DNA from: an uncultured Actinomycetes bacterium
GTDB taxonomy: Bacteria > Actinomycetota > Actinomycetes > Nanopelagicales > Nanopelagicaceae
Length of the DNA stretch: 54,579 bases
Assembly (NCBI GenBank): GCA_903854185.1
Contig: CAINVP010000032.1
Span: 1-54,579 of the forward strand
Reading direction: 5' to 3'
Part shown: positions 47,503 to 54,579 of the stretch, piece by piece
Layout of the letters: every line of letters begins with the position of its first letter
How positions within the stretch are numbered: position 1 is the first letter of the stretch
Position numbers and translations under genes: made by a program
Notes under the pieces: generated by a model
The model's database searches: none
What the model saw: only the letters and a program-made list of their open reading frames with translations
What the model was told of the DNA's origin: nothing

Positions 47503-47994
47503 GTGAATCACGAGACGCCCTACGGCATCAACCCAGGTGTACTCCTTGTCGAATTGATCATGTCAGCTGACCGCATCATCGGTGCGAGCGAGGCGGCTCA
47601 GATTCCAACTGACCCAGAGAGGTGGCCAGCCTCAGTCATTCTCGGACATCTCACTCAGGTTGATGAAGAGGTATGGAGCGAGCGCATCCGGACACTCCTT
47701 GCTGATGGATATGAACTCAACCATCCAGATGGCGCCCTATTTCCTTGGTGGGAGCCTGATCCGGTAGAGACTCGTAAACGAACCGAGAGCGTCGAAACAG
47801 CATCTATAGCGGCTGACTTCCTGGCCATGCGCACCTCATTATTGATGCTCCTCAAGGGAGTTCCTGTGCATATCTGGCAGCGAAAGTGGCGGCACGAGGT
47901 GCGAGGTGAACTTTCGCTCACTGATTTGATTCTGTGGATTCTTGAGCACGATGAAGAGCACCGCGAGTCGTTGCTGGGGCTAGCCGCTATATAG
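47503..47994 (+). CDS. DinB-like four-helix putative metal-binding protein
   Basis: The 163-residue product looks like the DinB/DfsB helical superfamily: an N-terminal helix, a histidine in VILGHLTQVDEEVWSERI (about residue 49), and a C-terminal ILEHDEEHRESL with two histidines spaced as in the metal triad. Some members are thiol-dependent transferases that use mycothiol or bacillithiol; this link is only inference. The start is GTG with AATCCT six bases upstream and no near Shine-Dalgarno. It diverges from tdk over 92 bp. Confidence 0.72.
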   Translation: MNHETPYGINPGVLLVELIMSADRIIGASEAAQIPTDPERWPASVILGHLTQVDEEVWSERIRTLLADGYELNHPDGALFPWWEPDPVETRKRTESVETASIAADFLAMRTSLLMLLKGVPVHIWQRKWRHEVRGELSLTDLILWILEHDEEHRESLLGLAAI

Positions 47995-47998
47995 CGGC
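47983..47998. terminator. Perfect 16-bp palindrome, candidate bidirectional terminator
   Basis: GCCGCTATATAGCGGC is a perfect palindrome and can fold with a six-base-pair stem and a four-base loop. It covers the last codons and the TAG stop of the DinB-like gene. It also lies 17 bases past the 3-prime end of the minus-strand tRNA-Leu. A weakly T-rich stretch follows on the plus strand. It could stop transcription from both sides. Confidence 0.5.
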
Positions 47999-48014
47999 CA
48001 TCTGTATTTCTCTG

Positions 48015-48098
48015 TGTCCGAACGGGGACTTGAACCCCGAATCCCTTGCGAGAACTAGCACCTCAAGCTAGCGCGTCTGCCAATTCCGCCACCCGGAC
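48015..48098 (-). tRNA. tRNA-Leu (anticodon GAG)
   Basis: Read on the minus strand, the 84-base sequence folds as a class II tRNA. The acceptor strands are GTCCGGG and TTCGGAC, with two G-U pairs. The anticodon stem CTAGC/GCTAG encloses the loop TTGAGGT with anticodon GAG. A long variable arm follows, then the T-arm CGGGG-TTCAAGT-CCCCG. The discriminator base is A, as required for Leu, and CCA is not encoded. It reads CUC and CUU codons. Confidence 0.95.
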
Positions 48099-48118
48099 GA
48101 GTGCAATTGAGCAGGCGC

Positions 48119-48124
48119 ATAGTA
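48119..48124 (-). promoter_or_regulatory. Candidate -10 element of tRNA-Leu
   Basis: On the minus strand TACTAT, in the context TTGCTACTAT, would start transcription near 48112, about 13 bases before the mature tRNA. A -35 is not clear; the best T-rich candidate is 18-19 bases away. Confidence 0.42.
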
Positions 48125-48141
48125 GCAAGCCGGTGACCCTA

Positions 48142-48172
48142 GAGGGAAATTACGCTCGTTCCATTTACCCTC
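48142..48172. repeat. Inverted repeat between tRNA-Leu and M20 peptidase
   Basis: GAGGGAAAT at 48142-48150 pairs with ATTTACCCTC at 48163-48172, with one bulged base and a 12-base loop. It lies upstream of the tRNA promoter on one side and of the M20 gene on the other. An operator or hairpin role is possible but unproven. Confidence 0.35.
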
Positions 48173-48216
48173 CCGGCATAGTGTGAATTCGCCAGTGGCA
48201 GTGGCAGGATACGGAC

Positions 48217-49548
48217 ATGACTCCAGAGATGACTCTTACCCCCGCTCAAGTACTAGAGATGGAAGCAGATTGCATCCAGATCCTCCAAGAGTTGATCCGC
48301 ATTCCAAGCGTGAATTTTGGCGAAGGTCGGGGCGATGAGGAAGCAGTGGCCTCATATTGCGCAGAGAAGCTTAAAGAGGTTGGCATCGAAGCAGAGTTAG
48401 TTATCACTGGAGAGAAGCGAGTAAATGTTGTAGCCAAGATCGCCGGTTCCGACACCTCACGACCAGGGCTTGTAGTCCATGGCCATCTCGATGTGGTTCC
48501 TGCTGATGCCGCTGACTGGAGCGTGGACCCATTCTCTGGCGAGATCAAGGATGGCTATATCTGGGGTCGAGGCGCGGTCGATATGAAAGATGGCGACGCA
48601 ATGTTTCTCGCCATCGTTCGCGCATGGGCACGTGCTGGGATTAAGCCACCGCGGAATATTCTCCTCATATTCTTCGCTGACGAAGAAGCTGGAAGTCTCT
48701 TTGGCTCTCGCTGGTTCGTTAAGAATCGCCCGGAACTCTTTGAGGGTTACTCAGAGGCAATCTCAGAAGTAGGTGGCTTCTCGGTCACAATAACCGGCGG
48801 ACATCGGCTCTACTTCGTTGAGACCGCCGAAAAAGGAATCCAGTGGACCAAGATCACTTCTCACGGCAATGCCGGGCATGGCAGTTTCATTAACCCGGTA
48901 AACGCTGTGACAAAACTTGCACGAGCAGTTGCTCGAATCGGCCAGTACGAGTGGCCGCAGAGAGAGACTAAGACCGGTTCGAAATTCTTCGCGAAGATTG
49001 CTGAGCTCACGGGTGAAATCTACGACCCAACCAATCCACGTCCTCTGCTCAAACATATTGGGGGAGCGGCCAGAATGATGGGTGCGACCGTTCAAAATAC
49101 TGCCAATCCAACAATGCTTGAAGCAGGTTACAAGGCAAATGTCATTCCCCAATCTGCAACAGCGGTAGTGGACGGAAGATTCCTTCCAGGGTTTGAACAT
49201 GAATTAGCAGATACCCTCCGGGAACTCGTTGGTGATGATGGCGAGATTGAAGTCTTGGTCCGCGACAAGGCGCTGGAGGTCGATTTCGAGGGTCCACTTG
49301 TTGATGCAATGAACGGTTCCATTCTTGCCGAAGATCCCGAGGGAATTCCCGTTCCGTATCTCATGAGTGGTGGTACCGATAATAAGGCGCTCTCTGATCT
49401 TGGGATTATCGGCTATGGCTTCAGCCCACTTCGTCTGCCACCAGAGTTAGATTTCTTCGCGCTCTTTCATGGAGTCGATGAGCGAGTGCCAGTCGATGCT
49501 GTAAAATTTGGGGTACGAGTCCTCGGTAGATTTTTAGAGAACTGCTAA
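48217..49548 (+). CDS. M20 family zinc metallopeptidase
   Basis: The 443-residue product has the di-zinc peptidase set: VVHGHLDVVP (H90 ligand, D92), GRGAVDMKDG (D122 bridging ligand), FFADEEAGS (catalytic E156 and ligand E157), and a late GGTDNKALSDLG. The family includes dipeptidases, ArgE/DapE and related deacylases. Nothing here fixes the substrate, and no amino-acid biosynthesis partner is adjacent. GGCAGGAT lies before the ATG. It converges on the aldo/keto reductase gene with a 9-bp gap. Confidence 0.9.
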   Translation: MTPEMTLTPAQVLEMEADCIQILQELIRIPSVNFGEGRGDEEAVASYCAEKLKEVGIEAELVITGEKRVNVVAKIAGSDTSRPGLVVHGHLDVVPADAADWSVDPFSGEIKDGYIWGRGAVDMKDGDAMFLAIVRAWARAGIKPPRNILLIFFADEEAGSLFGSRWFVKNRPELFEGYSEAISEVGGFSVTITGGHRLYFVETAEKGIQWTKITSHGNAGHGSFINPVNAVTKLARAVARIGQYEWPQRETKTGSKFFAKIAELTGEIYDPTNPRPLLKHIGGAARMMGATVQNTANPTMLEAGYKANVIPQSATAVVDGRFLPGFEHELADTLRELVGDDGEIEVLVRDKALEVDFEGPLVDAMNGSILAEDPEGIPVPYLMSGGTDNKALSDLGIIGYGFSPLRLPPELDFFALFHGVDERVPVDAVKFGVRVLGRFLENC

Positions 49549-49557
49549 CGCACTCAC

Positions 49558-50511
49558 TTATTCTGAAATCGCTGAGACTTCATCCAACGCAAGTCGAACT
49601 TGATCTGGAAGAACTATCTCCTCGACAGTAAGTGCACCTCGTAATTGCGCCCCAGTGCGTGCGCCAATAATTGCTGAGGCAACCGCAGGGTGATCTCTGA
49701 CCCACGAGAGCGCCACTTCAAGCGGGGAGTAGCCAAGGCCCTCTGCTGCTACGCAGACGGCATCAACAATGGTTCTGCTTCTGGCATCTAAGTATCGGGC
49801 GATGGAATCTGCAAAGTGAGGTGTTGCACCGCGAGAGTCCGAAGGAATGCCTGCTCGATATTTCCCGGTAAGCACACCCCTGCCCAATGGCGACCAAGCG
49901 AGTAAACCAATTTCGAGATTTTCTACTGCAGAAGTTTCTTCTCTCTCGATTCGGCGATTAAGAAGCGAAAATTCAACTTGCAAAGATGTTATCGGCGCTC
50001 GGCCGAAGAGGGGATTTTGTAGTGTCGCCGCTTGCGCAACCTGCCATGCGGCATGGTTGGAGAGTCCCACATACCGTGCCTTACCACTTGAAACCGCAAA
50101 ATCTAACGTCGATAAAACTTCCTCCATGGATACGGTGGGATCAACAGCATGTATTTGCCACAAATCCACGTAATCAGTCCCCATTCGAGTAAGTGAACTC
50201 TCTAAATCTCGAATCAAGGCGGTTCGGGAATTGTTGACGACCCGTTCTCCATCGACGAAGGAAATTCCACCCTTAGTGGCGATCAGGAGCTCTTCCCTGG
50301 GCACGAGAGTTCCAAGAAATCCGCCGATTACTCGCTCGCTATCACCGTCGCCGTAGACAGCCGCGGTGTCGAGCAGATTTCCACCAGCGTCGACATAAGA
50401 ACGCAGCTGGTCAGCAGCCTCGTGCTCATCGGTATCTCGACCCCAGGTCATGGTTCCTAGTGTGAGGCGGGATACACGTAGCCCACTCTTCCCAAGTTGC
50501 CGCGTCTCCAT
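49558..50511 (-). CDS. Aldo/keto reductase
   Basis: The 317-residue TIM-barrel product has the catalytic tetrad: Asp and Tyr in LLDTAAVYGDG, Lys in LIATKGG and His in DLWQIHAVDP. NADPH-binding residues lie in the C-terminal SAIIGARTGAQLRGAL segment. The substrate is unknown. On the minus strand TAATCT lies seven bases before the ATG (50519-50524), close to the leaderless pattern seen elsewhere. It diverges from the histidine phosphatase gene over 48 bp. Confidence 0.92.
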   Translation of the reverse strand: METRQLGKSGLRVSRLTLGTMTWGRDTDEHEAADQLRSYVDAGGNLLDTAAVYGDGDSERVIGGFLGTLVPREELLIATKGGISFVDGERVVNNSRTALIRDLESSLTRMGTDYVDLWQIHAVDPTVSMEEVLSTLDFAVSSGKARYVGLSNHAAWQVAQAATLQNPLFGRAPITSLQVEFSLLNRRIEREETSAVENLEIGLLAWSPLGRGVLTGKYRAGIPSDSRGATPHFADSIARYLDARSRTIVDAVCVAAEGLGYSPLEVALSWVRDHPAVASAIIGARTGAQLRGALTVEEIVLPDQVRLALDEVSAISE

Positions 50512-50547
50512 ATCCGGCAGATTAGCAAAGTTTCGCTCCGAACTCGG

Positions 50548-50553
50548 TAACCT
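50548..50553 (+). promoter_or_regulatory. Candidate -10 element, leaderless start of histidine phosphatase operon
   Basis: TAACCT, within CGGTAACCT, is followed by exactly six bases and the ATG at 50560. The extended GGTANCCT form repeats what is seen before rpoZ, efp and the DUF948 gene. No Shine-Dalgarno sequence is present. Confidence 0.52.
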
Positions 50554-50559
50554 TCACTT

Positions 50560-51225
50560 ATGGCGCGGTCTACAACTATCACTCTCTTGCGACATGCGCA
50601 GTCGACCGCAAATCTTAAGGGCGTGCTGGCTGGGCGCATCGATGGCATCTCACTCTCACCAGAGGGCTTAGCGCAAGCGGATAGATTGGCAGAGGCCCTG
50701 CAGGCCATCACATTCGACCAGATATTTACCAGCCCACTTCAGCGATGCCAAGAGACCATCGCGCCTCTCTTAAAGCGAACAAAACAGAGATCTGTACGTA
50801 GTAAGTCGCTGCTTGAGATGGACTATGGGAAGTGGAGTGGAAAGAAGCTCGCGCTACTTGCGACCAAGAAGGAATGGGCAAGTATTCAGAGCGCGCCCTC
50901 ACGGTTCACTTTTCCAGATGGCGAGAGCTTTGAAGAGATGAGAAGTCGCTTGGTTGCCTTCATTGAAGAGAAGCGGAAGGTAGGCGGAGAAATTCTCCTC
51001 GTAACTCATGGGGATGTAATTAAGGTAGTTCTAGCCCATTACCTTGGAACGCCATTAGACCTCTTCCAACGGATCACCATTGATCCCTCCTCGCTCTCAA
51101 CAATCGCTTTTCGAGAAGATCGGGTCCAAGTTATTCGGGTCAACGATACGAGCTACTTGAAGAGCACGCTTTTACCGGAGAAGCGGGATGGTCATGATTT
51201 AGGTGGCGGAGCTGGACCACGATGA
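50560..51225 (+). CDS. Histidine phosphatase superfamily protein (PGAM-like)
   Basis: The 221-residue product has the catalytic LLRHAQSTAN motif (R11, H12; RHA instead of the common RHG), the acidic LLEMDYGKWSGK, and the second His in LLVTHGDVIK. It belongs to the group found beside DUF3090 and mshC in actinobacteria, whose substrate is unknown. It is the first gene of a tight three-gene operon and overlaps DUF3090 by four bases. Gly-rich C-terminal residues (GGGAGPR) look like a tail. Confidence 0.9.
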   Translation: MARSTTITLLRHAQSTANLKGVLAGRIDGISLSPEGLAQADRLAEALQAITFDQIFTSPLQRCQETIAPLLKRTKQRSVRSKSLLEMDYGKWSGKKLALLATKKEWASIQSAPSRFTFPDGESFEEMRSRLVAFIEEKRKVGGEILLVTHGDVIKVVLAHYLGTPLDLFQRITIDPSSLSTIAFREDRVQVIRVNDTSYLKSTLLPEKRDGHDLGGGAGPR

Positions 51226-51785
51226 GTAGGCGCAACTTTCTCCACGCGACCCCTGAACGTTTTATTGCCGGAACCGTTGGTGTCCCGGGTGAGCGAGCAT
51301 TCTTTATTCAAGTAAAGTCTCAACACCTGGTTACCGCGGTAGCGGTTGAAAAGACGCAGGTAGAGACACTTGCAACGAGAATTCAAGAGATTATTAAAGA
51401 TGTGAGAAAAAGTGGCTCCGCCTCTCACGATGAACTCAATCTCTCTATGCCGCGAGATAGCGAACCATTGGAATTTCCCTTGGATGAGGAGTTTCGGGTG
51501 GGCATCATCGCGTTGCTCTGGAGTCCAGACGAACAGCGACTCATTGTTGAATTTCAGGCAATTGCCGAAAGTGAAATTGAGGATTTGCTCACTGATGATG
51601 AGGCGGCACTTATTGAGGACGCGCCGGATCTTCTCGCAGTTCACTTACGGATTGCTCAGGCGCGGAATTTTGCAGAACGAGCGCTTGCCCTTGTATCGGC
51701 TGGTCGCCAACCATGCATCTTTTGCGGTCTTCCGATTGATCCAGATGGTCATCTCTGCCCTCGCGCGAATGGTTACCGTCGCTAA
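51222..51785 (+). CDS. DUF3090 family protein with C-terminal Cys/His motif
   Basis: The 187-residue product matches DUF3090, an actinobacterial family of unknown function. It has an N-terminal beta-rich domain and a C-terminal C165-x2-C168-x8-H177-x-C179 pattern that looks like a zinc or metal site. No signal peptide or membrane helix is seen. It overlaps the histidine phosphatase gene by four bases, and the kinase-like gene begins immediately after its stop, which implies a shared job. Confidence 0.87.
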   Translation: MSRRNFLHATPERFIAGTVGVPGERAFFIQVKSQHLVTAVAVEKTQVETLATRIQEIIKDVRKSGSASHDELNLSMPRDSEPLEFPLDEEFRVGIIALLWSPDEQRLIVEFQAIAESEIEDLLTDDEAALIEDAPDLLAVHLRIAQARNFAERALALVSAGRQPCIFCGLPIDPDGHLCPRANGYRR

Positions 51786-52478
51786 ATGCGCAACATCTCC
51801 CTTGACCTTTTAACGAGCGCTGAACTGCGGGTCACAGGTCGCATCATTGACGCATCGAACGCCTCGCTCCTGGGTGAGGTGGCGATTGATGATGAATGGG
51901 TAACGGTCATTTACAAGCCAGTAGTGGGGGAGCGACCACTATGGGACTTTCCTGAAGGCACCCTTGCTAATCGTGAAGTTGCAGCATTCGCGGTTAGCGA
52001 ACTCCTCGGTCTGCACATAGTCCCGCCTACAGTACTTAGAGACGGACCGTTTGGAATTGGCGCCGTTCAATTATGGTCTGAGCAAGATGAGAATTTCGAT
52101 CTTCTCTCCTTTGCTCAAAGTCGGGATGATCGTCTGCGTTCCATGGTGATCTTTGATGCATTAGTGAATAACACCGATCGTAAATTCGGCCATATTTTGA
52201 TGGACGGAGAACAACTTCTAGGTTGCGACCACGGCGTCACTTTCCATGTGGAAGATAAATTGCGGACGGTGCTCTGGCAATTTACTGGTGAAGAATTGAC
52301 CCAAAACGATCTCATCCTCCTCGACAGCGCTCTCGGAATAGATGAGAGCCAGCTACGCCCCTTACTCAGTGTCGAAGAAATTGAAGCTTTCTATGCCCGT
52401 GCCGAGCGTTTGAAGAGTGAGGGAATTTATCCTGAACCAAGCGACGATTGGCCAGCTGTACCTTGGCCACCGTTTTAG
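51786..52478 (+). CDS. SCO1664 family protein, PI3K/HipA-like kinase fold
   Basis: The 230-residue product matches the SCO1664 family. It shows a kinase-like set: K44 in VIYKPVVGERPLW, D131 and H136 in NNTDRKFGHILM (compare the DRxxxN loop of PI3-kinases), and D148 in LLGCDHGVTFH (compare DFG). Activity and substrate are unknown. It starts directly after DUF3090 and lies 53 bp before mshC. The same neighbourhood recurs in actinobacteria, so a role tied to mycothiol is possible, but this is inference. Confidence 0.85.
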   Translation: MRNISLDLLTSAELRVTGRIIDASNASLLGEVAIDDEWVTVIYKPVVGERPLWDFPEGTLANREVAAFAVSELLGLHIVPPTVLRDGPFGIGAVQLWSEQDENFDLLSFAQSRDDRLRSMVIFDALVNNTDRKFGHILMDGEQLLGCDHGVTFHVEDKLRTVLWQFTGEELTQNDLILLDSALGIDESQLRPLLSVEEIEAFYARAERLKSEGIYPEPSDDWPAVPWPPF

Positions 52479-52519
52479 CTTGAAGGTATTCAATCGACCG
52501 AGCGTCGCGGTTGGGAAGG

Positions 52520-52525
52520 TACGCT
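52520..52525 (+). promoter_or_regulatory. Candidate -10 element, leaderless start of mshC
   Basis: TACGCT, within AAGGTACGCT, is followed by exactly six bases and the ATG at 52532. This supports that ATG as the mshC start over the in-frame ATG at 52547. Confidence 0.48.
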
Positions 52526-52531
52526 TAGCAA

Positions 52532-53809
52532 ATGATTCACTCTGAAATGTTGCGTCACTCTTGGCCGTCAATCTTCATTCCCGAGGTGACTCGTACATTG
52601 CCGCCCCTCACCTTGCACACTCAAGCGGGAAATGCGCTCGTGAGCGAAGTTCCATTCACAATGTACGTCTGCGGAATCACTCCTTACGATGCTACCCACC
52701 TTGGACATGCGGCCACCTATCTCACCTACGATCTCATCCTTCGCTACCAGACCGCACTTGGTATTGGTGTTTCCTTTGCCGAGAACATCACCGATATTGA
52801 CGAGCCACTTTTAGAGCGTGCGGCGAGAGATGGTGTCGATTGGAAAGAGTTAGCGGATTCACAGATCGAGCTCTTTGCATCAGATATGACCGCTCTACAT
52901 ATTCAAGCGCCCGACAGTTTTGTCCCGGTCACACGTGTGATGTCGTTGGTAGAGCGGGCCGTTACCCGCATGCAGGAGAATGGCTTTGTTTATTCAGTTG
53001 GGGCAGATCTCTACTTTGACATCTCAACATTTTTGCCAAAATTGCCAATCTCTCTCGAAGCGGCGATGGCAATCTTCGCTGAACGTGGGGGCGACCCTGC
53101 TCGAGAGGGAAAGCGCCATCCGCTCGATCCCGTTCTCTGGATCGCCGAGCGCGCCGGTGAACCGGGCTGGGAGAGCAGCCACGGAAAAGGTAGGCCGGGC
53201 TGGCACATTGAATGTGCGGTGATAGCTTTGACGTTCTTAGCAGGTGAAGAATTTCTCTCATCCGCCGATGGGATGACTCGCTCGCTCGCAAGCTCTTCTA
53301 TTACTTTGCAAGGTGGCGGTTCAGATCTGATCTTTCCTCATCATTTTATGAGCGGGGCTCAAGCCGAAGCGATAACCGGAATTCCATTTGCCCAACATTA
53401 TGTTCACACGGCACTTGTCGGACTTGATGGCGAAAAAATGAGCAAGAGCAGAGGCAATCTCGTATTCGTCTCTCAGATGCTGCAAGACGGAACAGATCCG
53501 ATGGTCATCCGGTGGGCGCTACTCTCGACCCATTATCAGCAAGAACGGATGTGGGTCCCCGCCGAGATGGGACGATTCCAGCGCGAGGTTGACCTTGTCC
53601 GATTGGCTTTGAGCCGCGAAGAAGTATTACCCACAGATCAACTCATCAACAATATTGTCGAGGCGCTATCTACAAATCTTGATACTCCCATCGCACTTAA
53701 AGCGGTGCTTGATTGGGCAGAGGCAACTGTGGCCTCTGAGAGCGGATCTCAGCATGGAACAGGCGAGCTCTCTCGTACATTGGATGCACTTCTCGGATTG
53801 GCCCTATGA
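52532..53809 (+). CDS. mshC: Mycothiol ligase MshC (cysteine:GlcN-Ins ligase)
   Basis: MshC joins cysteine to glucosaminyl-inositol with ATP, the committed ligation in mycothiol synthesis. The 425-residue product resembles CysRS: YVCGITPYDATHLGHAATYL carries the HIGH-like motif and a zinc-ligand Cys, then NITDIDEPLLERA, WHIECAV, and KMSKSRGNLV. It lacks the long CysRS anticodon domain. Other mycothiol genes are not in the window. The start at 52532 is favoured by the leaderless -10; 52547 is the alternative. It overlaps the HAD gene by four bases. Confidence 0.95.
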   Translation: MIHSEMLRHSWPSIFIPEVTRTLPPLTLHTQAGNALVSEVPFTMYVCGITPYDATHLGHAATYLTYDLILRYQTALGIGVSFAENITDIDEPLLERAARDGVDWKELADSQIELFASDMTALHIQAPDSFVPVTRVMSLVERAVTRMQENGFVYSVGADLYFDISTFLPKLPISLEAAMAIFAERGGDPAREGKRHPLDPVLWIAERAGEPGWESSHGKGRPGWHIECAVIALTFLAGEEFLSSADGMTRSLASSSITLQGGGSDLIFPHHFMSGAQAEAITGIPFAQHYVHTALVGLDGEKMSKSRGNLVFVSQMLQDGTDPMVIRWALLSTHYQQERMWVPAEMGRFQREVDLVRLALSREEVLPTDQLINNIVEALSTNLDTPIALKAVLDWAEATVASESGSQHGTGELSRTLDALLGLAL

Positions 53810-54480
53810 GCATCTCATTTGAATCCGTGCTCTTTGATATGGATGGCACGCTCATCGACACCGAGCCATACTGGCATCAGTCTGAGGTTGATTTAATGGC
53901 GCGTTTCGGCGTGGCCTGGAGTGAAGATGACCAACACGCCTGCCTCGGTGGTCCACTCGATCGCGTTGGAAGATATATGTCAGATTTGGCGCACGGAGCG
54001 GAGAGCGCTGACTTCTTTGAGCAGACGCTAGTCACTCTCGTTGCAGAGAAATTTGCCCAAGGCATTCGATTCATGCCCGGCGCGCTCGAACTACTCACGG
54101 AAATTAAGTCAGTAGGAATACCGCTGGGTCTAGTTTCAGCAAGCCCGCGAATTCTGGTGGATTCAGCACTTCGTGCGCTCCCATTCGAGGCTTTCTCCAT
54201 CTCTATCTCGTCAACAGATGTGCAGCAGAGTAAACCTGACCCCGAGGGCTACCTTAAAGCGGCAGCAGCTTTAGGGGTGGATATCGAAAATTCGCTGGTA
54301 CTGGAAGATTCCGCAACCGGCATCACCGCTGCAAAAGCAAGTGGTGCCTTCGTGCTTGCGATCCCACATATTGTTGCACTGGAACTTAATGAAAAGTCAG
54401 TGAAGGTCGAGACGTTGGCTGGCCTCACCTATTCTGACGTAATCTCACTCTTTACCCATCTACCTAAGCAAGGGGCGTAA
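53806..54480 (+). CDS. HAD superfamily phosphatase (beta-phosphoglucomutase-like)
   Basis: The 224-residue product has all four HAD motifs: LFDMDGTLIDTEPYW (nucleophile Asp), LVSASPR, KPDPEGYLKAA (Lys) and LVLEDSATGITAA. A helical cap lies between the first two. The substrate cannot be assigned. It is coupled to mshC by an ATGA overlap and followed after one base by a trmI-like gene, an order common in actinobacteria. Confidence 0.92.
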   Translation: MSISFESVLFDMDGTLIDTEPYWHQSEVDLMARFGVAWSEDDQHACLGGPLDRVGRYMSDLAHGAESADFFEQTLVTLVAEKFAQGIRFMPGALELLTEIKSVGIPLGLVSASPRILVDSALRALPFEAFSISISSTDVQQSKPDPEGYLKAAAALGVDIENSLVLEDSATGITAAKASGAFVLAIPHIVALELNEKSVKVETLAGLTYSDVISLFTHLPKQGA

Positions 54481-54481
54481 A

Positions 54482-54579
54482 TTGCCAGCAAACAATCCAC
54501 TCTTCCAATATGGCGATCGCGTGCAGCTCACAGATGCGAAGGGCAAACTTCACACAATTACATTGAAAGAAGCGGCGGA
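54482..54579 (+). CDS. trmI: tRNA (adenine-58-N1)-methyltransferase TrmI, N-terminal part (partial)
   Basis: The window ends inside this gene. From TTG 54482 the 32 visible codons read through FQYGDRVQLTDAKGKLHTI, which matches the N-terminal beta-barrel of the TrmI/TRM61 family (GDRVQLTDPKGR-like). The place after mshC and a HAD gene fits the actinobacterial order. The methyltransferase motifs lie outside the window, so the call rests on the N-terminal pattern and context. Confidence 0.72.
   Translation, partial: MPANNPLFQYGDRVQLTDAKGKLHTITLKEAA

Noticed and set aside
1-54579. CRISPR arrays, prophage, insertion sequences or restriction-modification genes
   Set aside because: No regular repeats, transposase, integrase or phage structural motifs were seen; the window is core metabolism.

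Overview
The window is a compact stretch of an actinobacterial chromosome. Support for Actinobacteria comes from mycothiol ligase MshC with its usual DUF3090 and SCO1664-family neighbours, an mIHF domain, a PriA without a Walker A motif, a DUF349 protein, and the order secD-secF-rel and aspS...alaS-ruvX-mltG-aroE-aroC-aroK-aroB-efp-nusB-pyrR. By eye the base composition is near half G+C. Genes are packed with 4-bp overlaps, and no gap without a gene exceeds about 140 bp. This fits a streamlined planktonic lineage such as Nanopelagicales (acI-like), but that placement is an inference. I see no insertion sequence, prophage, CRISPR array or clear pseudogene.

Layout. 1-3298: end of secD, secF and the stringent-response enzyme Rel. 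3317-4621 (-): a DUF349 protein. 4759-14803: metallo-beta-lactamase-fold hydrolase, hisS, aspS, a lipoprotein, an unusual membrane FtsH-like AAA+ metalloprotease, a DUF948 protein, alaS and ruvX. 14800-20850: mltG, five shikimate-pathway genes (aroE, aroC, aroK, aroB, aroQ), efp and nusB. 20918-31741: a full pyrimidine operon (pyrR, pyrB, pyrC, carA, carB, pyrK, pyrD, pyrF), then a fused mIHF-guanylate kinase gene and rpoZ. 31769-40691: coaBC, metK, priA, def, fmt, rsmB, rpe, hisE, hisG. 40702-47994: serB (-), an ABC ATPase, ung, a YczE-type membrane protein (-), uppP, a DUF554 protein, an alcohol dehydrogenase (-), tdk (-) and a DinB-like protein. 48015-48098 (-): tRNA-Leu(GAG). 48217-54579: M20 peptidase, aldo/keto reductase (-), the histidine phosphatase/DUF3090/SCO1664 trio, mshC, a HAD phosphatase and the start of a trmI-like gene.

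How it works together. The pyr operon is a complete UMP pathway from bicarbonate and glutamine. It is preceded by a PyrR-binding RNA motif next to the pyrR ribosome binding site. Guanylate kinase and omega (rpoZ) follow directly, so nucleotide synthesis is physically linked to transcription. The aro genes make chorismate precursors. The aminoacyl-tRNA synthetases, def, fmt, efp and rsmB serve translation.

Main points of interest. (1) A single reading frame joins an mIHF nucleoid protein to guanylate kinase. (2) Nine genes have TANNNT followed by exactly six bases and then the start codon, which suggests widespread leaderless transcription; one such pair is divergent, with overlapping -10 elements in a 15-bp gap. 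(3) A membrane FtsH-like protease has a long insertion in its ATPase domain and is translationally coupled to a lipoprotein. (4) A PI3K-like kinase-fold protein, a Cys/His-tailed DUF3090 protein and a histidine phosphatase form a tight operon before mshC.
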